The notes: a model not told the origin generated them from the letters alone. Shown: positions 25,690 to 34,310, counted from the first letter of the stretch. The stretch: DNA of 40,561 nt from Bacteroidota bacterium (GCA_023422565.1 JAFAGR010000025.1:1-40561); one strand, 5' to 3'. Program-made: numbers and translations.

Positions 25690-26076
25690 TTACTTGATGG
25701 TTGTAATTATTACTGAGGCTTCTGTTTTGGCCCTAAGCGAATGTTTTACACCGCGATGAAATACCAGGATATTATTATCTGCCAGGTCAGTTTTTCGCCC
25801 CTCGTGTTCCACCTCAAGGGCTCCTTCCAAAACCTGAACCGTTACTAATGCGTCAACTACATTGTCAATTACTTCAGCGCCCTGGTGAAGGCAGGTGATC
25901 ACAATAGTCACCTGATCGTCTTTATAAGTAGTGATACCATTCCTGTCATTTTTCTTCCAGGCATCCTCTTGTTTTAGCTGGCGATAATATTCTTCCAGGT
26001 CAATAAACACCACAGGCGCGTTCAGAATCCGGTCTCCTTCCGGGCGGGCGGGAGTTGCTTCATTGTATTTCTCCAT
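25690..26076 (-). CDS. Cupin-domain protein
   Basis: The 128-residue product has a short disordered N-terminus (MEKYNEATPARPEGDR), then a single cupin-like barrel (~45-128) with QGAEVIDNVVDALVTVQVLEGALEVEHEGRK (shown in part), DNNILVFHRGVKHSLRAKTEAS. Only some of the usual metal ligands are present: the expected HxH of motif 1 appears as DNVVDALV, so catalytic metal binding is doubtful, and His in GVKHSL is the second-motif His. It is probably a small binding or regulatory protein. It is immediately upstream of the 189-residue gene in the same transcript. Confidence 0.75.
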   Translation of the reverse strand: MEKYNEATPARPEGDRILNAPVVFIDLEEYYRQLKQEDAWKKNDRNGITTYKDDQVTIVITCLHQGAEVIDNVVDALVTVQVLEGALEVEHEGRKTDLADNNILVFHRGVKHSLRAKTEASVIITTIK

Positions 26077-26191
26077 CTGATTAACTGTTTAATCAATTGA
26101 TTTTTATCAGAAACCATGCCTACATTCCACGATTTTGCCCGTGAACCGATGCTTATTGGTACCCGAATTCGGTATATTCAGTGCTAAATCT

Positions 26192-26199
26192 TACATTTG
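26192..26199 (+). promoter_or_regulatory. Candidate -7 element (TACATTTG) of the nuclease gene
   Basis: TACATTTG matches TAnnTTTG exactly and lies 29 bp before the ATG at 26229. An in-frame ATG at 26181 would start upstream of it, so the shorter lipoprotein start is preferred. Confidence 0.5.
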
Positions 26200-26228
26200 T
26201 CCTCCATTTTTTTTGGAACCACATTTAT

Positions 26229-27113
26229 ATGAAGAAAAATTTTCTATTCGCTCTTTTAGCCAGCATTACGCTGTTGACAAACTGTTCAAAAACCGATTCC
26301 ATTCCGGAACCTTTTGTGCCCGTGGTTCCGCCGGTAATTCCTCCGGTAGTTCCACCTTCAAATCCTGAAGATCAAAGTCTTTATATGGGCAACCCCAGCG
26401 GCGCTACGGATAATGAGAATAATTATGATAACTACCTTATAGATGAAGGTTACTACGCGCTTTCCTATAGCCGTGACCGTGGCATTGCCAACTGGGTTAG
26501 CTGGCATGTACAATCCTCTGACTTCGGTCCCGTGCAAAGGCAGGACGATTTCCGTCCGAACGACCGTCTTCCACAAGGATGGTACCGTCCTGATCAGCTG
26601 AGCTACTCGGGGTACGGATTCGACCGCGGCCATATGACTCCATCATCTGACCGAACGGCAACCATCCCGGCGAATTCATCAACCTTCCTGATGACAAATA
26701 TTTTCCCGCAGGCTCCATACAACAACCAGGTTACCTGGGCTAATTTGGAAACTTATTGCCGTGACCTCGTGGTGGGTGGAAATGAACTGTATATTACCGC
26801 CGGTGCTTTCGGTGAAGGCGGAACCGGTAACAGTGGTTACGCTACAACAATTGACAATGGAAGAATCACTGTTCCTGCAACGCTTTGGAAGGTAATTGTT
26901 GTACTTCCCAATGGAAGTAACGACCTCGCCAGGGTTACAGCAAGCACGCGCATCATCGCGGTTTCGATGCCTAATAATAATGCTACAAGCAACCTTTGGA
27001 AAACTTACCGTGTTTCGGTGAATGATATTGAAGCGGCTACAGGGTATGATTTGTTAAGTAACCTGCCACAAAGCATTGAAGATCTGCTTGAAGCACAGGT
27101 GGATAATCTTTAA
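26229..27113 (+). CDS. DNA/RNA non-specific endonuclease, lipoprotein
   Basis: The 294-residue product has lipobox LLTNC (Cys19) and a Pro/Val-rich spacer (VPVVPPVIPPVVPPSNPEDQ) that probably lifts the enzyme off the membrane. The nuclease domain (~55-285) has the beta-beta-alpha-metal signature GYGFDRGHMTPSSDR with D132, R133, G134 and catalytic H135. The metal Asn lies in the NIFPQAPYNNQVTWANLE segment. It would degrade extracellular or periplasmic nucleic acids of either sort for nutrient recovery. It is followed by the small secreted protein with its own promoter. Confidence 0.9.
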   Translation: MKKNFLFALLASITLLTNCSKTDSIPEPFVPVVPPVIPPVVPPSNPEDQSLYMGNPSGATDNENNYDNYLIDEGYYALSYSRDRGIANWVSWHVQSSDFGPVQRQDDFRPNDRLPQGWYRPDQLSYSGYGFDRGHMTPSSDRTATIPANSSTFLMTNIFPQAPYNNQVTWANLETYCRDLVVGGNELYITAGAFGEGGTGNSGYATTIDNGRITVPATLWKVIVVLPNGSNDLARVTASTRIIAVSMPNNNATSNLWKTYRVSVNDIEAATGYDLLSNLPQSIEDLLEAQVDNL

Positions 27114-27114
27114 C

Positions 27115-27144
27115 TTGGCATTGATCTGTTTTTTCGTAACTTTA
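27115..27144 (+). promoter_or_regulatory. Two-part Bacteroidota-type promoter candidate
   Basis: TTG at 27115-27117, a 19-bp spacer, then TAACTTTA at 27137-27144. Of the candidates in the window this one has the -33/-7 spacing closest to the published Bacteroidota pattern, though the -7 has A for the final G. It lies 24 bp upstream of the ATG at 27169. Confidence 0.5.
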
Positions 27145-27168
27145 AAAATGCAATTCAAAAAAAATAAT

Positions 27169-27495
27169 ATGAAAAAAGTTTTTTTCAGTCTGATTGTAAT
27201 TGGTTTGGGATTTTCGGCCAATGCGCAAAGCCAGGAATCGGCTTCACCTGCTTCAAGCACTCCGGGTGTGAAAAAGGAAACGACGGTTTCTACGGGCAAT
27301 GACGCAAGCGAGGCCGCAGCAGAGGCCAGAATCACGGAAATGCGTACCGCAGTAAAAAACCTTGAAATGCGTAAGCAGGCTATTGCTAATGATAAAAGCC
27401 TTACACCTGAAGCTCGCAAGGCCAAACTCGAAGAACTTTATAAAGAGCATGACAAACTTTCTCAAAAATTGAGAGAGGATGCTATGAAGAACTAA
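27169..27495 (+). CDS. Small secreted helical protein
   Basis: The 108-residue product has a signal peptide (cleavage near SANAQ), a Ser/Thr/Ala-rich linker, then a charged helical region ~50-105 (EARITEMRTAVKNLEMRKQA, SLTPEARKAKLEELYKEHDK) that likely forms a coiled coil. The EARKAKLEELYKEHD pattern recalls small periplasmic Spy/LTXXQ-like or DUF4890-like helical proteins, but the family cannot be fixed. A strong terminator follows at 27515. Confidence 0.7.
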   Translation: MKKVFFSLIVIGLGFSANAQSQESASPASSTPGVKKETTVSTGNDASEAAAEARITEMRTAVKNLEMRKQAIANDKSLTPEARKAKLEELYKEHDKLSQKLREDAMKN

Positions 27496-27514
27496 TCTTT
27501 TCAAAACATTTTAT

Positions 27515-27545
27515 AAAAGCCGGGATTAAACTTCCGGCTTTTTTT
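27515..27545 (+). terminator. Rho-independent terminator of the small helical protein
   Basis: AAAAGCCGG and CCGGCTTTT pair perfectly across a 10-nt loop and run into TTTTTTTA. It is 20 bp after the stop at 27495. Confidence 0.85.
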
Positions 27546-27739
27546 ATTGATAAAGATTATCAATTCCCAACAGCATTTGGTAGGTGGTGTCGCCGCAACA
27601 ATATCGTTGAATATAAAGCTCTGTTCTGTTTGTGATTTTTGCCAGGGATCCCGTTAGCCAGGAGATAAAAAAACGAATCCATGCGGGAAGCACTGCATTC
27701 CTTCAACCTCCACAACTCTGTAAAGTTCGATGCATAAAA

Positions 27740-27764
27740 AAAGGCCGGAAGAAATCCGGCCTTT
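27740..27764 (-). terminator. Rho-independent terminator of the RCC1/PKD protein gene
   Basis: AAAGGCCGGA and TCCGGCCTTT form a perfect 10-bp stem with a 5-nt loop. On the minus strand it is followed by TTTTTTTAT, 21 bp after the stop of the gene ending at 27785. The sequence between the two terminators (27546-27739) holds nothing recognisable. Confidence 0.85.
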
Positions 27765-27784
27765 AATCGTTGAAAAGAGATCGC

Positions 27785-30772
27785 TTATCTGGAAGAGACC
27801 TTCGATACTCTTTGTGAAACTTTATTCTTTGCACCTGCAACCGTTAGTACGTACTGGCCCGCAGGCAGGTTTGAGATATCCATTTTCACTTCCGTATTAT
27901 CTCCGTTGAAATTCATCTGCATTTTCTTCATGGTTGCACCGGTTAATGAAACAAGCTGCACCCCAAGTTGTTCCTTCATTTCAAACCCTTTAACCCGCGC
28001 AGTAAAGGTTGTGGTTACCGGGTTAGGAAATACCGTAAGAGACGGCTTTTCCACAACTTCGGAAGAAGAAATCACGGCCAACTTTTGATTCGTGGTGCTG
28101 TCTCCGGAAACTGAATTTTCTACGGCAGACTTAGCGCGTGTAGATGAACGCACTACCAATAACATGGTATCGCTTCCTGTTCCTCCATTGTTATCGGTAA
28201 CGGTAAGTACAAATTTATATGTACCAGTTTTCAAACCCGACACAAGGGGAGTGGTGGTTGTACTTCCGGTCATTCTGAAGTAAGAATTGCTTGCAGGCCC
28301 CGAAACTTTAACCCAGCGGTAGCCTACAACAGTTCCGTCAGGGTCAATTCCGAAACCGGATAACCTCGTCCATGATCCGGGCAGCGTGTGGGTTCTGTCG
28401 GTTCCGGCATTCGCCCACGGCGTTTGATTTCTTGAAGCTTTCTTCACCGTTACCTGTACATCATCGGAAGCTGTGGTTCCTCGATCATCCGTAACCGTTA
28501 GTGTGAAAATATAAACTCCCTCAACCAACCCGTTAATTCCGGACTGCACCGCTGCAGGATTAGAAATAGTGACTCCCGGTCCGGATGTTTTCGTCCACTG
28601 GTACCTGCTCACCGAACCATCCGGATCGCTGGCCGTTCCCCTGAGTGTGGTTGAATTTGCAGGCAGCGTGATCACAATGTCTGAACCTGCACTCACCACG
28701 GGAGAAACATTTGCGGCCGCGTTCACAATGATACGCATCGAATCGCGGGCTGAACTTCCGCCGTTATCCGTAACCGTTAGTTCAAGTACATACGTTCCCT
28801 GAACAACTCCCGTAACCTGCGTTGAAGCAGCGTTAGCGGTAAGAATGCTGCCCGTGGTTGGTCCGGAGATCTTTCTCCAGGAATAAGAAGTAACGCTTCC
28901 GTCTGTATCTGTACCCGAGCCGCTGATCATTACCGAATTGGCAGGAAGTGTAAGGGTTTTATCTGCTCCCGCATTTGCCGATGGAGCGTTATTAACCGAG
29001 CCCCTCGAAACTATAACCTGTACATCATCGGTTGACGAAAGCCCTGTATCGTCTGTAACAGTAAGCCTGAACACATAAGTGCCTTCAACCAATCCGCTGA
29101 CATTCGTGCCGGGGTCAGTTTCATCTTCAAATGAACCCCCTGCCGGGCCTGAAATTTTCGACCAGCGATATGAGGCAACCCTGCTATCGTCTGTTCCCGA
29201 ACCGGCCAGCGTGGCTATATCTTCCGGAAGAATGATCTCAATATCCTCGCCGGCATTTGCCGTGGGCGCTTTGTTAGCCGGAGCCTGTGCCCCGTTTACC
29301 ACTACAGTTACCTGGCTGCTTGCCGTTACGCCCTTATTGCTGGTCACCGTAAGTTGGAAAATATAAGTTCCGGTGGAAAGGCCTGAGATCTCTGTATTCT
29401 GAGATGTGGGAGAAGCGATTGAAACGGAAGGCCCGCTTATTTTCTTCCAGGCATAAGACGAAATGGATCCATCTTGCTGCGAAGAGCCGCTTCCATATAA
29501 TGTAGAGGTGGTGCTGCTGATATATTGATTCACACCCGCATTGGCAAGCGGCGCAGGCACCGCGCTGGGTGAGAATGGAACGATCTCCCAGGTTTGCGTG
29601 AGCGGCTTCACAAGCGTAGGAGCCGGTACGTTCAAGGCTTCAGGATAGATCGCATAATTATTCATGGAAAGCGTCTGGCCATTACCGAGGCTCATCGCCT
29701 TATTTCGGCCCCAGGAATACCAATCGTTACCCATATCCTGTACATACAGGTAAAATGTGATGGTGTTGCTAGTTTGAATATTTTTAAATTTACCGGGAAT
29801 CTGAACGGGCGCGGTCATCATTTGCCCGTTCCCCCAATCCCACTGCCAGCCGGCGTTACGCCATGGGCTGAATTGCACTCCGTTTCCGATGTTTCCCTGC
29901 GGGTTAGAACCGGAAGCAAACATATTGTCATTTGCATCTATGATGTGCAGAGTATTGTAATTTCCTACCAATTCCTTTATCGGAAAAACGCATCCGGCAG
30001 CCTGCCATGCAGATTTTATAGATTGTACACCCGACTGTTGCCATGAGGAAACTCCACCGGCATAGCGAGGGTCATAACCCCAGGAGAAAAGATCTGAAGC
30101 GGTTTTTACCACAAAGGCCATAGGGCCTACGATGGCGATATCCTGCGCAACACCGCCGGGAAAATTTACCTGGATGGGGGTGTGATTGGTTCTGTCCCAT
30201 TGCCAAACCGTGCCATCTGAAGCAAGGCCCCACACCCATGTAAGCGAGCCAAAAGAAGTGGCCGACGCAGGTACAAGTTTAACCATCGTTTTGCCTGATG
30301 GTTGAGGTAATTTCATTGGCGCATTAATATTTTCGCCATTATTGAAATTAAGCGGATCGCCGATACCCCAGTACCATACCGACCCGTTGCGGATGGAAAG
30401 GTAGCTTTGAAATAAACCATAAACCTTCGTATTGCCGGTGAAGGGCTGCCCCTGGTTATCTGTAGCAACCAGGTTCGCATATGGGTTTACACTGTTCGCG
30501 GTTCCTACAATATATACATTACCTGAAGAGGTTAATGCAATATTGGTGTACTGGGCACCCTGAACATCAACTACATTGGAAATTCCGTAATCACGCATTG
30601 TGGGTACGGTACTGGTCCACACGGCCGCATGTAACCGGCCGGTGCTGGTAAGGTAAGAAGTAAAGTATTCACCTGCGCCTACTTTTATGATCTGCTGTGC
30701 GTGAGCAAATTCGGTGCAAGTGAATAAAAAAATCAGGATAGATATCCCAAAAACTTTGAGGTTGTTTTTCAT
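27785..30772 (-). CDS. T9SS-exported protein with RCC1-like region and five PKD-like repeats
   Basis: The 995-residue product has a signal peptide (cleavage near EFAHAQ). Residues ~28-400 are a repeated Trp-Gly-rich region of regulator-of-chromosome-condensation type (WYWGIGDPL, WVWGLASDG, LFSWGYDPR, SWGRNKAM), likely a beta-propeller. Residues ~405-875 are five PKD/REJ-like repeats of ~90 residues starting with xPxANAGxD and containing YxWxKxSGP and YxFxLTVTD. The C-terminus (VFPNPVTTTFTARVKG ... LPAGQYVLTVAG) is a T9SS type A sorting domain. It is probably a surface adhesin or carbohydrate-binding protein. It is transcribed divergently from the SprB-repeat gene. Confidence 0.92.
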   Translation of the reverse strand: MKNNLKVFGISILIFLFTCTEFAHAQQIIKVGAGEYFTSYLTSTGRLHAAVWTSTVPTMRDYGISNVVDVQGAQYTNIALTSSGNVYIVGTANSVNPYANLVATDNQGQPFTGNTKVYGLFQSYLSIRNGSVWYWGIGDPLNFNNGENINAPMKLPQPSGKTMVKLVPASATSFGSLTWVWGLASDGTVWQWDRTNHTPIQVNFPGGVAQDIAIVGPMAFVVKTASDLFSWGYDPRYAGGVSSWQQSGVQSIKSAWQAAGCVFPIKELVGNYNTLHIIDANDNMFASGSNPQGNIGNGVQFSPWRNAGWQWDWGNGQMMTAPVQIPGKFKNIQTSNTITFYLYVQDMGNDWYSWGRNKAMSLGNGQTLSMNNYAIYPEALNVPAPTLVKPLTQTWEIVPFSPSAVPAPLANAGVNQYISSTTSTLYGSGSSQQDGSISSYAWKKISGPSVSIASPTSQNTEISGLSTGTYIFQLTVTSNKGVTASSQVTVVVNGAQAPANKAPTANAGEDIEIILPEDIATLAGSGTDDSRVASYRWSKISGPAGGSFEDETDPGTNVSGLVEGTYVFRLTVTDDTGLSSTDDVQVIVSRGSVNNAPSANAGADKTLTLPANSVMISGSGTDTDGSVTSYSWRKISGPTTGSILTANAASTQVTGVVQGTYVLELTVTDNGGSSARDSMRIIVNAAANVSPVVSAGSDIVITLPANSTTLRGTASDPDGSVSRYQWTKTSGPGVTISNPAAVQSGINGLVEGVYIFTLTVTDDRGTTASDDVQVTVKKASRNQTPWANAGTDRTHTLPGSWTRLSGFGIDPDGTVVGYRWVKVSGPASNSYFRMTGSTTTTPLVSGLKTGTYKFVLTVTDNNGGTGSDTMLLVVRSSTRAKSAVENSVSGDSTTNQKLAVISSSEVVEKPSLTVFPNPVTTTFTARVKGFEMKEQLGVQLVSLTGATMKKMQMNFNGDNTEVKMDISNLPAGQYVLTVAGAKNKVSQRVSKVSSR
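28150..29560 (-). repeat. Five tandem PKD-like domain repeats (protein level)
   Basis: Each copy opens with an Asn-Ala-Gly or Ser-Ala-Gly motif (LANAGVNQ, TANAGEDI, SANAGADK, VVSAGSDI, WANAGTDR), then has a central GSGxDxDGxVxSYxWxKxSGP segment and closes with GTYxFxLTVTD and a VxV strand. Copies are about 270-290 bp long and well diverged at the DNA level. Confidence 0.85.
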
Positions 30773-31091
30773 GATAAAAATTGGATTATTCGGTTTTCAG
30801 ATCGCTCCTTTATAGGATTTTTTATTCTGGTGCAAAGGGAACTAATTGCAGGCGTTCAATAAATAGAATTGAATGTGTTTATATGTAGCTCGTCCATTTG
30901 GGGGTATGTAGTACAAATTTGACAAATGTCTTATCACTACTGATTTTCAGCAATTTTCATAGTAAGATTTTCTTAATCACCTGAATATGTGAATAACTTG
31001 GGTGGAAACAAAACCACAGACAAAGCAATGTTATCCACGCCTCAGTCGAAATATTCTACATGCCAGGAATACCTCGTAAATTTGCCGCTTC
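30773..31091. other. Divergent intergenic region between two T9SS protein genes
   Basis: 319 bp, AT-rich, containing both start regions. On the + side there is an exact TAnnTTTG box at 31077-31084; on the minus side a TTTG (30832-30835) with a weak TATAAAGG about 18 bp further on is possible. A near-palindrome GACA-AA-TGTC lies at about 30919-30929, and a one-mismatch DnaA-like TTATCCACG near 31031. No coding potential or RNA gene was recognised. Confidence 0.6.
31077..31084 (+). promoter_or_regulatory. Candidate -7 element (TAAATTTG) next to the SprB-repeat gene start
   Basis: An exact TAnnTTTG match that ends only 7 bp before the ATG at 31092. If it is used, the transcript starts at or next to the start codon, giving a leaderless or nearly leaderless mRNA. 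No clear -33 partner is seen. Confidence 0.45.
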
Positions 31092-34000
31092 ATGAAAAGC
31101 GTAGTCGCCATCCTTTTTTTTCTTGCTGTAACAGCTTCGGGATCGGGCGTGAGGGCGCAATGCACCACTACCATTTCTTCCTTCCCCTATTCAGAGAATT
31201 TTGAAGCCGATAACGGAAACTGGGCTTCGGGGGGAGCCGCCTCTTCATGGCAATGGGGGATAATCAGTAAACCCGTAATCACAGCCGCCGGATCAGGCCA
31301 AAGGGCATGGACTACCGGCAGAATCACCGGAGGCTCATACAATGATGGCGAAGACTCCTGGCTGCGCAGCCCGTGTTTCAACTTTTCCGGTTTGGTTAAC
31401 CCAATGATCTCCTTCAAAATATTCTGGGAAACAGAGAGGCAGTTCGACGGCGCCAGTATTGAATATTCCACCAACGGAGGAACTACCTGGAGCTTGTTGG
31501 GCTCTCAAAATTCTAACACAAACTGCGATGGTGAAAACTGGTTCAACTTTTCACCCGTAAGATATCTTGGCAATGAGCCAGGCTGGTCAGGCAATGTTCA
31601 ACCATCCACGGGCCCATGCGTAGGCGGAGGCGGGAGTGGGGCGTGGCTAACGGCTAAGCATAAACTAAGTTTTCTTGCAGGGAGAACAAGTGTCAGGTTT
31701 AGGTTTCGTTTTGGCGCGGGCACTTCATGTAACCAATACGACGGATTGGCAATTGACGATGTAAGAATAGAAGAAGTTCCGCCAAACCCGGCCTCCTTTA
31801 CATATCAATGCGCAGGCGGAAATTCCGTAAACTTCACTACGGTGAACAAAGTTTGCCAAACAGGTGTTACGTGGAATTTTGATGACCCTTCATCCGGCAC
31901 AAACAATTCGTCAACATCTTTCACACCTACCCATGTTTTTTCCGCACCGGGCACTTACAATGTGAGCATGACGGCCACCTTTCGTAACGCACCGACTGCA
32001 ACTTCCACCCAAACCGTAGTGATCGCAGCAGCTACAACATCGGTTTCTTCACCCATACTCTGCAATGGGGGCACAGGCAGTGCTTCCGTTGTGGTGGTTC
32101 CTGGTGGCACATACAATTATAGCTGGAACAGCACTCCACCGCAAACCTCCTCAACGCTAACAAACGTGCGCGCGGGAACATACACAGTCACCATCTCGGG
32201 AACCGGCGCCTGCATCTCCGAGGCTGAAGTCACTCTTACTGAGCCCCCGGCGCTTACCCTTAGCCTTACACCCGTTGCAGCAACCTGCGCTGCCGGAACC
32301 GGTTCAATTGTAGCAAACGTAACCGGCGGAACCGGCCCTTACACTTATACATGGTCTGACGGTTCCACAGGTTCTTCAATCAACAACAAAGCGCCGGGCA
32401 CTTATACACTAAATCTTCGCGATGCTAACGGTTGTACTGCTACCAGCACGGCAACCATTGCCGCCCCGGTTAATAATATACAGGTGGTTCCTTCCATTAC
32501 CGATGCGTTTTGCGGAATAAATAACGGCGCCATCTCGGTTTCTGTCTCAGGCGGAACATCGCCTTATACTTACCTGTGGAGCAATGGCGGAACGACGCCT
32601 TCAATTACCGGACTGGCCCCGGGGAATTACAGCCTGACCGTACGGGATGCCGCCGGCTGCAGTTTTACAAGCAGCACTTTTACAGTGTCAAATAACGATC
32701 CTGCCATCACCATTACGCCCGATGTGCTTCCGGCGCAATGTTCGGCGAATAATGGTTCGATAACTCTTATTGTTTCCGGCGGCACAGCGCCTTATTCATA
32801 TTTATGGAGCAATGGTGAAACAAATGATGAAATTGTAAACATAGCGCCCGGCAATTACAGTGTTACGGTTACCGATGGTAACGGTTGCTCCGCATCTTCG
32901 GGAACCATAACGGTGGGAAGTGTAAGCTCCAGTCTTGCCATCACGCCTCAAACTACGCCGGCACAATGCAGCAGCAACAGCGGCTCAATCAGCGTGATCG
33001 TCACAGGAGGCACTGCTCCTTATTCATATTTATGGAGCAATGGCGCTACTACCGCAGGCATAAATAATCTGGCCCCGGGCAGTTACCAGGTTTCCGTAAC
33101 TGATGCCAATGGCTGCAGCGGAAATTCCGGGAATGTTTCTGTAGGAACCGCAAATTCAACAATAACCGTCACGCCGCAGATCACACCCTCACAGTGCGGC
33201 AATAATAACGGTGCAATTAATGTAAACGCAGCAGGCGGAACTGCTCCTTACGTTTATACATGGAGTAATGGAGCTACAACTGCAGCCCTAAATAATTTGA
33301 GCGCCGGAAATTATAGCCTGACCGTAACCGACGCGAACGGATGCACATCGGGCCCTTTAGATTTTGTAGTAACAGATGTAACAGCAAATATTTTGATTCA
33401 GCCGCAAATTCAACCGGCGAAATGTTTGGAAAACAACGGTTCGATAATGCTCACCATTTCCGGTGGCACCGCACCGTATTCGTTTTTATGGAACACGGGA
33501 GCCTCCACGCAAAATCTTTCCTTATTGCCCACCGGAAATTATTCTGTTGATGTAACGGATGCTAATGGATGTACAAAAACCGTTTCGAATATAACTGTTA
33601 CGCGAAGCAACAATTCATTGAATGTAAATCTTGGTCAAGACAGGAATTATTGCCCCGGCATGAGCGTCACGCTTTCTCCCGGAAATGGATTCAGCAGTTA
33701 CCTCTGGCAAAACGGCTCAACATCTTCTTCCCTGAATGTAACCCAGCCCGGCACTTATACCGTTACCGTTACGGATGCGGCGGGCTGCAGGGGTACCGAC
33801 TCTGTGATCATTTATTCCAACTGCAGCGATCTTTACTTTCCCTCAGCGTTTACGCCTAACGGTGATGGTTTAAACGAAGCCTTCGGAGCCTTGGGAGATT
33901 TTACCGGTCTCCGCGATTATACGCTTGTTGTTTATGGCCGCTGGGGCCAGGAGATCTTCCGCACTTCAGACCCGTCAAAAAAATGGGACGGAACCTACAA

Positions 34001-34103
34001 AGGCAAGATGCAGGGAATGACCTCCTACGTTTTCACCGCAACGTATACCATAGGCAATCGTCTTACGGAAGTAGTGAAAGGAACGATTATACTTATACGG
34101 TAG
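31092..34103 (+). CDS. SprB-repeat surface protein with gliding-associated (T9SS type B) C-terminal domain
   Basis: The 1003-residue product has a signal peptide (cleavage near GVRAQ). Residues ~30-225 form a jelly-roll 'choice-of-anchor'/MAM-like domain (PYSENFEADNGNW, SFKIFWETER, GLAIDDVRIEE), and ~235-310 a PKD domain. About seven SprB repeats of ~76 residues follow, then one Ig-like module (NYCPGMSVTLSPGNGF). The C-terminal domain LYFPSAFTPNGDGLNEAF ... YGRWGQEIFRT ... WDGTYKG is the CHU_C/gliding-motility type that marks T9SS type B substrates, which usually need a PorP/SprF partner; none is adjacent. It is a likely adhesin involved in surface attachment or gliding. Confidence 0.92.
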   Translation: MKSVVAILFFLAVTASGSGVRAQCTTTISSFPYSENFEADNGNWASGGAASSWQWGIISKPVITAAGSGQRAWTTGRITGGSYNDGEDSWLRSPCFNFSGLVNPMISFKIFWETERQFDGASIEYSTNGGTTWSLLGSQNSNTNCDGENWFNFSPVRYLGNEPGWSGNVQPSTGPCVGGGGSGAWLTAKHKLSFLAGRTSVRFRFRFGAGTSCNQYDGLAIDDVRIEEVPPNPASFTYQCAGGNSVNFTTVNKVCQTGVTWNFDDPSSGTNNSSTSFTPTHVFSAPGTYNVSMTATFRNAPTATSTQTVVIAAATTSVSSPILCNGGTGSASVVVVPGGTYNYSWNSTPPQTSSTLTNVRAGTYTVTISGTGACISEAEVTLTEPPALTLSLTPVAATCAAGTGSIVANVTGGTGPYTYTWSDGSTGSSINNKAPGTYTLNLRDANGCTATSTATIAAPVNNIQVVPSITDAFCGINNGAISVSVSGGTSPYTYLWSNGGTTPSITGLAPGNYSLTVRDAAGCSFTSSTFTVSNNDPAITITPDVLPAQCSANNGSITLIVSGGTAPYSYLWSNGETNDEIVNIAPGNYSVTVTDGNGCSASSGTITVGSVSSSLAITPQTTPAQCSSNSGSISVIVTGGTAPYSYLWSNGATTAGINNLAPGSYQVSVTDANGCSGNSGNVSVGTANSTITVTPQITPSQCGNNNGAINVNAAGGTAPYVYTWSNGATTAALNNLSAGNYSLTVTDANGCTSGPLDFVVTDVTANILIQPQIQPAKCLENNGSIMLTISGGTAPYSFLWNTGASTQNLSLLPTGNYSVDVTDANGCTKTVSNITVTRSNNSLNVNLGQDRNYCPGMSVTLSPGNGFSSYLWQNGSTSSSLNVTQPGTYTVTVTDAAGCRGTDSVIIYSNCSDLYFPSAFTPNGDGLNEAFGALGDFTGLRDYTLVVYGRWGQEIFRTSDPSKKWDGTYKGKMQGMTSYVFTATYTIGNRLTEVVKGTIILIR
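32034..33606 (+). repeat. Seven SprB repeats (about 228 bp each)
   Basis: Each unit carries a conserved Cys followed by G-x-I-x-V-x-V-x-GGT-xPYxYxW-S-N/D-G, then GxYxxTVTDANGCS. Units 4 and 5 share an identical 26-bp stretch (32790-32815 and 33018-33043, exactly 228 bp apart), so recent duplication or gene conversion inside the array is likely. Confidence 0.88.
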
Positions 34104-34115
34104 GAATGGGGACAC

Positions 34116-34185
34116 GTGTTGTGGGTTGTGGGTTGTGGGTTATGGGTTTTGGGTTGTGAGTTTTGGGTTTTGGGTTGTGAGTTGG
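34116..34185 (+). repeat. Heptamer array A: ten units of GGGTTGT type
   Basis: Ten contiguous 7-bp units read GTGTTGT, GGGTTGT, GGGTTGT, GGGTTAT, GGGTTTT, GGGTTGT, GAGTTTT, GGGTTTT, GGGTTGT, GAGTTGG. Units 2-6 place five GGG tracts at 4-nt spacing (34123-34153), which is a canonical G-quadruplex pattern on the + strand. It begins 12 bp after the SprB-repeat gene stop. Confidence 0.92.
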
Positions 34186-34251
34186 GAGAAATTGAAGTTT
34201 TCGATCGGGACGCCGCTAGGGGGGATTAATCATACCAGCGTCGGCATTAAC

Positions 34252-34286
34252 AATTGACGATTGACGATTTTTGTTTGAGGATTGAT
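34252..34286 (+). repeat. Heptamer array B: five units of GATTGAC type
   Basis: Units AATTGAC, GATTGAC, GATTTTT, GTTTGAG, GATTGAT, again with period 7 and a TTG core. It lies between arrays A and C. Confidence 0.7.
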
Positions 34287-34310
34287 TTACTTCGCATACG
34301 GTTCTTCATA

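Noticed and set aside
26181..26228. Upstream ATG of the nuclease gene
   Set aside because: It would put extra residues before a complete lipoprotein signal peptide and precedes the TACATTTG box; ATG 26229 is better.
27546..27739. Possible tRNA or small RNA between the two terminators
   Set aside because: No cloverleaf, no T-loop GTTCRA, and the short GGATCC-centred repeat (about 27645-27662) is not followed by a terminator of its own.
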